DNA of 64,000 nucleotides. It comes from Methylomonas koyamae. GTDB taxonomy: Bacteria; Pseudomonadota; Gammaproteobacteria; Methylococcales; Methylomonadaceae. The notes beneath the pieces were generated by a model. That model did no database searches, was not told the DNA's origin, and saw only the letters and a list, made by a program, of their open reading frames with translations. The DNA lies in NCBI RefSeq assembly GCF_019669905.1, contig NZ_AP019777.1, positions 2,232,001 through 2,296,000 on the forward strand, read 5' to 3'. Below, piece by piece: positions 56,993 through 64,000 of the stretch. The translations under genes and the position numbers were made by a program. Each line of letters starts with the position of its first letter. Within the stretch, counting starts at the first letter, position 1.

Positions 56993-58778
56993 TCCGGATT
57001 TGGCCGCACTGGCGCAACACGCGCTGAGCGGCGGCCCGGTGCCGGCCGGTTTGCCCGACACCGCCGAACTTACCCGCCTGGCAAACCTGTACTACAGCGC
57101 ACCGCCGACCGGCGACGGGGCAGCGGTGGACAATGTGTCTGTTTCTGCAGCGGCGGCACCCTCGTTTCATTCGGTGCCGGCCGGTTTCAACCGCCGACCC
57201 GGCATCGACGACGGTTTCGTGCCCACGGCACCGAGTGCCGCAGCGTTTGGCGACTACAGCGATGCCATCGACAACGTGCCGCAGTCGGCAGCCACGCTGG
57301 CACCGGCCGCTAACGTCGCATCCGGTTTCGAGCGGCTGCCGGGTATCGACAAAAATGCGCTGTCGGGTTTGGTGTCGCGCAGCTTTGGTTTGCCCGGCGA
57401 AGCGGAACTGAAGCAAGCCTTGGCCGCCAAGCCAGGCCACCTGGTTGGTTCCAAACCGCCGGCCGCCGGGTCGTCGTTTTACTTTTTAAACGATGTCTCA
57501 GCCTTGGCTCGGGCGGCGCAAACACCAAGTCTGGGTTCGGCGCATCCGGCCTTTGACGTGCACGCGGTACGCAAGGATTTTCCAATCCTGGCCGAACGCG
57601 TCAACGGCTATCCGCTGGCCTGGCTCGATAACGCCGCCACCACGCAAAAACCGCAATGCGTGATCGATCGGATCTCCGAGTTTTATCAACACGAAAACTC
57701 CAATATCCATCGCGCCGCCCACGAACTGGCAGCGCGAGCCACCGACGCTTACGAAGGCGCACGCGATACCGTGGCCCGCTTCATCAATGCCTCGTCGGCT
57801 GATGACATCGTATTCGTGCGCGGCTCGACCGAAGCGATCAATCTGGTCGCGCAAAGTTGGGGTCGGCAATTTATAGGGGAGGGCGACGAAATCGTCATCA
57901 GTTGGCTGGAACACCACGCCAACATCGTGCCCTGGCAGCAGTTGTGCCAGGAAACTGGCGCGGTGCTGCGGGTGATTCCGGTCGACGACGACGGCCAGGT
58001 GATCTTGGCCGAGTACCAAAAGCTGCTGAACGGCAGAACCAAGTTGGTGTCGTTTACCCAGGTCTCCAATGCCTTGGGCACCATCACGCCGGCGGCGGAG
58101 ATGATCGAACTGGCGCACCGCGCCGGCGCTAAGGTGTTATTGGACGGCGCCCAATCGGTGTCGCATTTGCGGGTCGATGTGCAAAGCCTGGATTGCGACT
58201 GGTTGGTGTTCTCCGGCCATAAAATCTTCGGCCCGACCGGAATTGGCGTGTTGTACGGCAAGCCGGAATTGCTGGCAATCACCCAGCCCTGGCAGGGCGG
58301 CGGCAACATGATCGAAGATGTTACGTTCGAGAAAACCGTCTACCAACCGGCCCCGGCCAAATTCGAAGCCGGCACCGGCAACATCGCCGATGCGGTGGGG
58401 CTGGGCGCCGCTTTGGATTACCTGAACCGGATCGGCATCGAGAACGTCGCCCGTTACGAACACGAGTTGCTGGAATACGGCATGCATGTCCTGCGGGCGA
58501 TTCCGGGGGTGCGTCTGATCGGTACCGCGCCGGACAAAACCAGCGTGTTATCGTTCGTGCTGGCCGGCCATAGTACCCAGGATGTGGGCAAAGCCTTGAA
58601 CGACGCCGGCATTGCGGTCCGTTCCGGCCACCATTGCGCGCAGCCCATCCTGCGCCGGTTTGGCCTGGAAGCCACGGTCCGGCCGTCGCTGGCGTTTTAC
58701 AATACTTACGACGAAATCGACCGCTTGGCGGCCGTGGTCAAACGCTTGCAATGTTCAAAAACGCATTTCAGCGCTTAA
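56979..58778 (+). CDS. Encapsulated cysteine desulfurase with N-terminal cargo extension (599 aa)
   Basis: SufS-type enzyme releasing sulfur from cysteine as persulfide. The first ~190 residues are Ala/Pro-rich and probably disordered, the cargo-loading region known for family 2A encapsulins. They hold TRLANLYYSAPP (32-43), two copies of an IDNV...GFxRxPGID unit (49-77 and 96-124) and YFL (168-170). The class V aminotransferase core starts near DVHAVRKDFPIL (about 193). It has the PLP lysine in SGHKIFGPTG (about 415) and the active cysteine in RSGHHCAQP (about 553). The start overlaps the shell gene, so the two are translationally coupled. Normal SufS is about 410 aa; the difference is the extension. 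Confidence 0.94.
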   Translation: MTTPNPDLAALAQHALSGGPVPAGLPDTAELTRLANLYYSAPPTGDGAAVDNVSVSAAAAPSFHSVPAGFNRRPGIDDGFVPTAPSAAAFGDYSDAIDNVPQSAATLAPAANVASGFERLPGIDKNALSGLVSRSFGLPGEAELKQALAAKPGHLVGSKPPAAGSSFYFLNDVSALARAAQTPSLGSAHPAFDVHAVRKDFPILAERVNGYPLAWLDNAATTQKPQCVIDRISEFYQHENSNIHRAAHELAARATDAYEGARDTVARFINASSADDIVFVRGSTEAINLVAQSWGRQFIGEGDEIVISWLEHHANIVPWQQLCQETGAVLRVIPVDDDGQVILAEYQKLLNGRTKLVSFTQVSNALGTITPAAEMIELAHRAGAKVLLDGAQSVSHLRVDVQSLDCDWLVFSGHKIFGPTGIGVLYGKPELLAITQPWQGGGNMIEDVTFEKTVYQPAPAKFEAGTGNIADAVGLGAALDYLNRIGIENVARYEHELLEYGMHVLRAIPGVRLIGTAPDKTSVLSFVLAGHSTQDVGKALNDAGIAVRSGHHCAQPILRRFGLEATVRPSLAFYNTYDEIDRLAAVVKRLQCSKTHFSA

Positions 58779-58850
58779 CCGAGCACGGGGCCGGGGAATT
58801 GCCCCGGTTCCGCAAGCTTTGGACAATTTCTCGTGCTTCGAACCAATTTT

Positions 58851-59340
58851 GATGTGTCAACACTTTTCCGGACACACAGCTAAGCAGCTTTGCGCTGGCT
58901 TTGAATTTGCGCTTGGTTTTACAGACTAGTGCTTAATTGCGTTAATTGGTGATAACTAAAATCGTTTAATAATCAAAATGTTATAATTTTTTTCATATCG
59001 CTTATTTATGCAATTAAGCACTAACTCTGCCTCGCGCATCAGTCAGCCGATACGGCGACGACTGACGGTTCGGTTCTGAGCGGACAAGGCGGGCTTGAGG
59101 CGGCGCGTACCGTAGGGCGACCGGCTTTTGACAAATGTGCTTTGGATCGTCTCCGATAGGGCGGCATCGTCTTTTTCGCCTGCCGTAGGGCCGCGCTTCA
59201 GCCATTGGTAATCGGTACTTCGGGATACGCTCATCAACTGGCACAAGACATCCACCGTGTATTCCTCTACATACTGTTTGATCCAGGCGTACTTCTCGAC
59301 AACGGCTCCTGCGTTGTCCCTCTTACAAAGTTGAAGCCGC
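58851..59340 (-). pseudogene. Decayed IS3-family transposase (orfB remnant)
   Basis: Minus-strand frame from about 59335 reads KKRLQLCKRDNAGAVVEKYA, then WIKQYVEEYTVDVLCQLMSV, then YQWLKRGPTAGEKDDAALSE, the N-terminal HTH_21 part of IS3 OrfB. A TGA at 59043-59045 interrupts it after RRRIG; beyond the stop the same frame goes on as LMREAEL, and after removal of the 95-bp insertion (58927-59023 minus one TA) as VCKTKRKFKAS. The DDE catalytic core is deleted, since this runs straight into the terminal sequence TGTCCGGAAAAGTGTTGACA (58851-58875 region). The orfA end is lost toward nasT. A dead element. Confidence 0.85.
58927..59023. mobile_element. MITE (93 bp, TA target duplication) nested in the IS3 remnant
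   Basis: AT-rich element bounded by perfect 12-bp inverted repeats GTGCTTAATTGC (58929-58940) and GCAATTAAGCAC (59010-59021). Each is flanked by TA. Deleting the element with one TA restores the IS3 frame (EAEL-VCKTKRKFKA), which proves insertion at a TA, as for IS630/mariner-type elements. It has no coding capacity. Confidence 0.85.
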
Positions 59341-59471
59341 TTTTTCGCCTTGGAATATCAAAAACAGACTTGTTTAGAGTTTCAATAAATATCCCTCCGC
59401 AAAGCCGGGGGATTTCTCATTTTTGGTTAAGGACTGTTCAATTTTTCGGCGTCATCTCGGTGCCTTTTAGG

Positions 59472-60053
59472 CTATTTGCTGAACAGCTCCGCCATCGAGA
59501 TTACGTTTTTCGCCATTTCTCCGATCGGCATGTTGCGGTCCATCGCCAGTTTGCGCAGCGCGTGGTAGGCCTGGTCTTCGGTATAGCCTTGCGATTTGAT
59601 CAGGATCGCTTTGGCTCTATCCAGTAATTTGCGGTCTTCGAGTTGGATTTTGGTTTTTTTCAGTTCTTCTTTCAAGGCGTGTTGCTCCTTGAAGCGGGCG
59701 ATGGCGATGTCGACGATGGCTTTGATGCGTTTCGGCTCCAGGCCGTCGACGATGTAGGCGCTGACTCCGGCTTTGATGACTTTATTGATGGTGTCGGTCT
59801 GCTGGTCTTCGGCGAACATCACCACCGGCAGCGAAAAACTTTGGTTGATTTCGACGATGGTTTGCAACACCGCATCGGTCGGCGTGTACAGGTTCAATAC
59901 GACCACATCGGGATGCAACGTTTGCACGATTTGCAGCATGTTCAGCTCTTTCAGCCTGAGCGTGACCACTTCGCAGCCATGTTGGCGTAAGGCTGCTTCG
60001 AGCAGGCGCTCGCTATCGAATTCATCGACTACCAAAACGTTCAATCCGGCCAT
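59472..60053 (-). CDS. nasT: NasT-type ANTAR antitermination regulator (193 aa)
   Basis: RNA-binding antiterminator of nitrate/nitrite assimilation genes. I chose the ATG at 60053, two bases after the stop of the transporter; a TTG 6 bp upstream is possible. A receiver-like domain spans about 4-120 and the ANTAR domain about 130-185 (LLDRAKAILIKSQGYTEDQA, then KLAMDRNMPIGEMA). The usual phospho-acceptor aspartate is replaced by Asn54 (VVVLNLYTP), consistent with control by a partner (NasS) rather than by phosphorylation. No nasS is in the window. The nirB leader across the transporter is its likely target. A hairpin at 59391-59416 may terminate it. Confidence 0.9.
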   Translation of the reverse strand: MAGLNVLVVDEFDSERLLEAALRQHGCEVVTLRLKELNMLQIVQTLHPDVVVLNLYTPTDAVLQTIVEINQSFSLPVVMFAEDQQTDTINKVIKAGVSAYIVDGLEPKRIKAIVDIAIARFKEQHALKEELKKTKIQLEDRKLLDRAKAILIKSQGYTEDQAYHALRKLAMDRNMPIGEMAKNVISMAELFSK

Positions 60054-60055
60054 GT

Positions 60056-61534
60056 TCAATCCAATGCGATTTTCAGCAGCGAGCCGTCAGGCATGATTTC
60101 GGTAATGTAGTTTTTCGGTTCTTCCAGGTAATAGATCAGGCCCAGCAGTAACAAACAGCAGGCGCTCAAAATCAGGAAGAAGGCAGTTGCCGAGACGAAA
60201 GTCAGCAATATCAAAAACACGATGGCGCCGGCATTGCCGTAAGCGCCGACGATGCCGGCCACTTCGCCGGTAATGGCGCGTTTCACCAGCGGCACGAAGG
60301 CGAAAATGGCGCCTTCGGCGGCTTGCATGAAAATCGAACAGACCAAAGTGACGACCACCGTCAACGCAATCGACCATTGCGGCGATATCAAGGCCATCAG
60401 CAAATAGCCGCCGGCCAGACCGGCCGAAAACAGCACCAACGACAGTTTGCGGCCCATCTTGTCGCTAAGCCAGCCGCCGGCAGGGCGGGCAATCACATTG
60501 GTCACGACGAAACTGGAAGCCAGCAGGCCGGCATCCAGCATGCCCAAACCTTGGGTTTGGTTGAAGGTTTTGTAAAAAAATATCGGCAGCATCGACAGCA
60601 CCGCCAGTTTGGAACCGAAGGTCACCAAATAGGCGATGGCCAAAATGAACACTTGTTTGTAGCGGTAATGGTGAATGCTGGCGATGGGCTGGCTGAGGCG
60701 GTCGGCATTGCTGTTGACCAGTTGGTAACAGTGGATCAGAAATAACAACCAGACCACGCTGTGCACTATCGCAGTACAACCGGAACTGAGGATCATGGTT
60801 TCCGCGGTCGACAATTTCCAGGCCAATAGCGACATTGTCGCGTACAGCGGGGCCAGGCTCAGCATGTACAAGAACAGGTCGCGAATGCTGGTAACTTCCA
60901 TCGCCGCCGGCCGCCGGGTCTTCAGGGCGGCGATTTCCGGAGGAAAGTTCTCGACACTAAAGTAATAAACCACCGAATAGACCAGTGCGATGCCACCGGT
61001 CAAGGCGATGGCGGAGCGCCAGCCGTGTTCGGCGCCGAAATAAAAGGCCAGGCCGGGCAGGAATATCGCGGCGAAGGCCGAACCGAAATTGCCCCAGCCG
61101 GCGTAGATGCCCTCGGCGGTGCCGACCTGGCTGGCCGGAAACCAGTCGCCAATGATCCGCACGCCGACGACAAAGCCGGCGCCAATGAAGCCCAGCAAGA
61201 AGCGCGACCAGGCCAATTCGGCGAAATTTTCGGCGCTGGCGAACATGAAGCAAGGAATGCTGCACACCGCCAGCAATACGCTATAGCTGATCTTGGCGCC
61301 GAAGCGGTCCACCAGCATGCCGGTTATGACCCGGGCCGGTATGGTCAAGGCCACGTTAAGTAATAACAGTATGTCGACCTCCGTTTCGCTGATGCCCAGA
61401 TCCTGCTGGATCAATACCAATAAGGATGCATGGTTGAACCAGATGACGAAACTGATGAAAAAAGCGATCCAGCTCATATGCAGTACTTTGGCTTTGCCTT
61501 GCATGTTGAGCAACTTGAACGGGGTAAATGACAT
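60056..61534 (-). CDS. NarK/NasA-type nitrate/nitrite MFS transporter (492 aa)
   Basis: Twelve-helix inner-membrane carrier. I chose the ATG at 61534 (MSFTPFKLL); upstream codons lack family similarity. The first helix region holds HMSWIAFFISFVIWFNHASL. The nitrate signature blocks are GAGFVVGVRIIGDWFPASQV then GTAEGIYAGWGNFGSAFAAI in helix 5 and ANVIARPAGGWLSDKMGRK-like VTNVIARPAGGWLSDKMGRK at helix 8. The C-terminal half includes GNAGAIVFLILLTF, the second nitrate signature. It lies upstream of nasT in one unit and divergent from nirB. Import of nitrate or nitrite for assimilation is likely; the choice between NarK and NasA is by name only. Confidence 0.92.
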   Translation of the reverse strand: MSFTPFKLLNMQGKAKVLHMSWIAFFISFVIWFNHASLLVLIQQDLGISETEVDILLLLNVALTIPARVITGMLVDRFGAKISYSVLLAVCSIPCFMFASAENFAELAWSRFLLGFIGAGFVVGVRIIGDWFPASQVGTAEGIYAGWGNFGSAFAAIFLPGLAFYFGAEHGWRSAIALTGGIALVYSVVYYFSVENFPPEIAALKTRRPAAMEVTSIRDLFLYMLSLAPLYATMSLLAWKLSTAETMILSSGCTAIVHSVVWLLFLIHCYQLVNSNADRLSQPIASIHHYRYKQVFILAIAYLVTFGSKLAVLSMLPIFFYKTFNQTQGLGMLDAGLLASSFVVTNVIARPAGGWLSDKMGRKLSLVLFSAGLAGGYLLMALISPQWSIALTVVVTLVCSIFMQAAEGAIFAFVPLVKRAITGEVAGIVGAYGNAGAIVFLILLTFVSATAFFLILSACCLLLLGLIYYLEEPKNYITEIMPDGSLLKIALD

Positions 61535-61624
61535 GCGGATTCCGGAGTTATCGATTCGGCATTTGCCAAGCAGCTTGTATGCCATCGTGATTCGTTCGGC
61601 TGGCAAGGGTTATGGCGGCATTGA

Positions 61625-61641
61625 TGCATCAATCTGGTGCA
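61625..61641. promoter_or_regulatory. NtrC-like binding site upstream of nirB
   Basis: TGCATCAATCTGGTGCA matches the NtrC consensus TGCACC-N5-GGTGCA with one difference. It lies about 95 bp upstream of the nirB sigma-54-like promoter and between two divergent nitrate genes. Confidence 0.7.
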
Positions 61642-61733
61642 AAATGCCGCGGAATTTGCGTTATTTGAGTGCGCTAAGCTGCCAGGCTCTCCGCACCAGC
61701 TACGCTAACGCCGATTTTTCAATGTCTTAAGAA

Positions 61734-61750
61734 TTGGCATGTATTTTGTT
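61734..61750 (+). promoter_or_regulatory. Sigma-54-like promoter of nirB
   Basis: TTGGCATGTATTTTGTT has GG-N10-G spacing; the -12 element is GT in place of GC. The predicted start is near 61760, just before the first leader hairpin. Confidence 0.6.
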
Positions 61751-61762
61751 TAGAAAATATCA

Positions 61763-61854
61763 AGTCTTGTCTGTAGACTTACCCCGGTGTTGAATTGGAC
61801 AAAGGCGTCCTGCTTGAATGAGCGTGCTCATTCGATCAGGGCGCCTTTTTTTTT
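61763..61854 (+). promoter_or_regulatory. nirB leader with terminator hairpin, candidate NasT target
   Basis: Hairpin 1 is AAGTCT/AGACTT with a 7-nt loop (61763-61781). Hairpin 2 has a long stem AAAGGCGTCCTG (61801-61812) with CAGGGCGCCTTT (61838-61849). It contains an inner hairpin GAATGAGC/GCTCATTC, and T9 ends at 61854. This order, small hairpin then terminator before nirB, is that of ANTAR-controlled leaders. The loops do not plainly fit the A1/G4 hexaloop rule, so NasT binding is inference. Confidence 0.6.
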
Positions 61855-61960
61855 GCCGAAAAACCGGGCGGCCGGACAAACTTGGAACCATTTGCCTTCG
61901 CCGACCCATCGCGGGCCGGGTTGGCGTTTGCGGAATAATCTGAATCGACAGAGGCCTGAG

Positions 61961-64000
61961 ATGAGTAACAAACAAACCCTGGTTGTGATTGGCAACGGCA
62001 TGGTTGGCCAGCATTTTTTGAGCAGTTTGGCGGGCAGTGCGGCAATGGCGGACTATCGGGTGGTCACGTTTTGCGAAGAGCCGCGCCCTGCTTACGACCG
62101 CGTGCATTTATCGGAATATTTCGCCGGCAAAAGCGCCGAAGATTTGTCTCTGGTCGAGGCCGGCTTTTTCGCCGAGCACGGCATCGAAATCCATCTGGGA
62201 GACAAAGCGGTGGCGATCGACCGCGTCGCCAAGCAGGTTACGTCGGCTAAAGGCCTGACGATTGCTTACGACAAACTGGTATTGGCGACCGGTTCCTATC
62301 CGTTCGTGCCGCCGGTGCCGGGCCACGAACGCCCGCAGTGCCTGGTATACCGCACCATAGAAGATCTGGAAGCGATACAAGCGGCGGCGGCGCAATCCAA
62401 GGTCGGTGCGGTGGTCGGCGGCGGCTTGTTGGGATTGGAAGCTGCCAAGGCCTTGAAAGACTTGGGCTTGGAAACGCATGTGATCGAATTTGCGCCGCGC
62501 TTGATGGCGGTACAGTTGGACGAAGGCGGCGGCGCGATGCTGAAACACAAAATCGAAGCGCTGGGCGTCAACGTTCATTTGAACAAGAACACCACGTTGA
62601 TCGACGACGGCGTTCAGTGCCGGCACAAAATGAATTTCGCCGACGGCCAGGTATTGGAAACCGACATCGTGTTGTTTTCGGCCGGCATTCGGCCGCGCGA
62701 CGAAATGGCCCGCCAATCCGGTTTGGAAGTTGGCCCGCGCGGCGGCATCGTCATCGATAACCAGTGCCGTACTTCCGACCCGGACATTTACGCGATCGGC
62801 GAATGCGCATTGTGGAACGGTCAAATTTTCGGTCTGGTTGCACCGGGCTATACCATGGCCAGAACCGTCGCCGCGGCTCTGAACGGCGACGCGGCCAGTT
62901 TTACCGGCGCCGATATGAGCACCAAACTCAAGCTGATGGGCGTCGATGTCGCCAGCATCGGCGATGCCCACGCCAGAACGCCGGGGGCGCTGGTCTACAC
63001 CTACCAGAACGGTTCGGCCGAAGTCTATAAACGTTTGGTGGTCAGCCAAGATAAAAAGCATCTGCTCGGTGCGGTATTGGTCGGCGATGCCGCCGGCTAC
63101 GGCACTTTGTTGCAGTATTGCCTGAATGGTATCGAGTTGCCGGAAAATCCGGATTCGTTGATTTTGCCGCAACGCTCCGACCAATCGGTGGGGCTGGGGC
63201 CGGACGCACTGCCGGCGTCGGCGCAAATTTGCTCCTGCCACGATGTCAGCAAAGGCCAGGTCTGCGGTGCGATCGAAGCCGGTTGCCTGACGCTGGGCGA
63301 TTTAAAAGCGCAGACCAAGGCCGCCACCGGCTGCGGCGGTTGTTCGGCGCTGTTGAAGTCGGTGTTGGACTGCGAATTGGGCAAGATGGGCGTTGCGGTC
63401 AGTACCGACCTGTGCGAGCACTTTGCCTACACCCGCCAGGATTTGTATAACCTGGTCATGGTCGGCCAAATCAAAACGTTCGACGAATTGCTGGACAAAC
63501 ACGGCAAGGGCTTGGGTTGCGATGTCTGTAAGCAGGCGGTCGGCTCGATTCTGGCGTCTTACTGGAACGACTATATTCTGGAAAAACCGCATATCGGTCT
63601 GCAAGATACCAACGACACTTTCCTGGCCAATATGCAGAAAGACGGCACTTATTCGGTGGTGCCGCGGATCGCCGGCGGCGAAATCACGCCGGATATGTTG
63701 ATCGTGCTGGGACAGGTCGGCAAAAAATACAATCTGTATACCAAGATCACCGGCGGCCAACGCGTCGACTTTTTCGGTGCCCGCCTGGAGCAGTTGCCGG
63801 CAATCTGGAAAGAACTGACCGACGCCGGCTTCGAATCCGGCCACGCTTACGGTAAATCGCTGCGCACCGTCAAATCCTGCGTCGGCAGCACCTGGTGCCG
63901 CTTCGGCGTCGACGACAGCGTCGGTCTGGCGATAGAACTGGAAAACCGCTACAAAGGGTTGCGGGCGCCGCACAAAATCAAATTCGCCGTATCCGGTTGT
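61961..64000 (+). CDS. nirB: NADH-dependent nitrite reductase large subunit NirB, 3' end outside window
   Basis: Reduces nitrite to ammonium in the cytoplasm. The ATG at 61961 follows AGAGG. The frame is open for 680 codons to the window end. FAD/NADH-binding pyridine disulfide domain: VVIGNGMVGQHF (about 8-19), LATGSYPFVPPVPG, VVGGGLLGLEAAKAL (about 150-164) and YAIGECALWNG. A BFD-like [2Fe-2S] domain has CSCHDVSKGQVCG and TGCGGC (about 427-467), and a second one CDVCKQAVGSI. The siroheme/[4Fe-4S] domain begins with TVKSCVGSTWCRFGVDDSVG and is cut at VSGC. A nirD gene probably follows outside the window. Confidence 0.95.
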   Translation, partial: MSNKQTLVVIGNGMVGQHFLSSLAGSAAMADYRVVTFCEEPRPAYDRVHLSEYFAGKSAEDLSLVEAGFFAEHGIEIHLGDKAVAIDRVAKQVTSAKGLTIAYDKLVLATGSYPFVPPVPGHERPQCLVYRTIEDLEAIQAAAAQSKVGAVVGGGLLGLEAAKALKDLGLETHVIEFAPRLMAVQLDEGGGAMLKHKIEALGVNVHLNKNTTLIDDGVQCRHKMNFADGQVLETDIVLFSAGIRPRDEMARQSGLEVGPRGGIVIDNQCRTSDPDIYAIGECALWNGQIFGLVAPGYTMARTVAAALNGDAASFTGADMSTKLKLMGVDVASIGDAHARTPGALVYTYQNGSAEVYKRLVVSQDKKHLLGAVLVGDAAGYGTLLQYCLNGIELPENPDSLILPQRSDQSVGLGPDALPASAQICSCHDVSKGQVCGAIEAGCLTLGDLKAQTKAATGCGGCSALLKSVLDCELGKMGVAVSTDLCEHFAYTRQDLYNLVMVGQIKTFDELLDKHGKGLGCDVCKQAVGSILASYWNDYILEKPHIGLQDTNDTFLANMQKDGTYSVVPRIAGGEITPDMLIVLGQVGKKYNLYTKITGGQRVDFFGARLEQLPAIWKELTDAGFESGHAYGKSLRTVKSCVGSTWCRFGVDDSVGLAIELENRYKGLRAPHKIKFAVSGC

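Noticed and set aside
59391..59416. Hairpin ATCCCTCCG...CCGGGGGAT as a firm nasT terminator
   Set aside because: The stem has mismatches and no clear T-tract on the minus strand, so I mention it only as a possibility.

Overview
The window reads as chromosomal DNA of a GC-rich gammaproteobacterium. The best guess is a Methylomonas-like methanotroph (Methylococcales). This rests on gene style and on the combination of VPxPA-type PEP-CTERM proteins, sigma-54 PEP-CTERM promoters, giant DUF3739 two-partner-secretion adhesins, a family 2A encapsulin and NtrC/NasT nitrate genes. No taxonomic marker gene is present, so this is inference.

Region 1 (1-20.7 kb): the end of a TpsB transporter gene, then a 3365-residue TpsA adhesin whose leader carries a cyclic-di-GMP-I (GEMM) riboswitch. 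An apparent operon follows: a DUF2341/LamG-ExbB fusion, ExbD, TonB, a putative porin and a secreted coiled-coil protein. A TPR lipoprotein gene comes next.

Region 2 (20.9-25.2 kb): an exported rhodanese (minus strand) lies divergent from a PEP-CTERM protein and a PstS-like secreted binding protein. Both sides have a sigma-54 promoter, and the space between holds palindromic enhancer-like boxes.

Region 3 (25.6-45.3 kb): a second, paralogous set: TpsA2 (3457 aa), ExbB2, ExbD2, TonB2, porin 2, coiled-coil 2 and TpsB2. exbB2 has the same sigma-54 promoter and similar boxes as the PEP-CTERM gene. Two spacers of this set are filled with three copies of a ~265-bp repeat. The two sets together suggest a conserved machine: a giant surface adhesin, its outer-membrane secretion pore and a dedicated Ton-type energy system.

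Region 4 (45.4-58.8 kb): sulfur assimilation. It holds an SfnR-like sigma-54 activator, a YezD-like small protein, an alginate-export-type porin, the sulfate ABC transporter (sbp, cysT, cysW, cysA), cysB, cysK and epsC. A family 2A encapsulin and its cysteine desulfurase cargo follow, behind their own promoter and a leader terminator. The set would import sulfate, make cysteine and store or handle sulfur in a protein nanocompartment.

Region 5 (58.8-64 kb): a decayed IS3-family element with a MITE nested in it, then nasT and a nitrate/nitrite transporter (minus strand), and divergently nirB, which runs off the window. The nirB leader has an NtrC-like site, a sigma-54-like promoter and a terminator hairpin, as expected for NasT-controlled nitrate assimilation.
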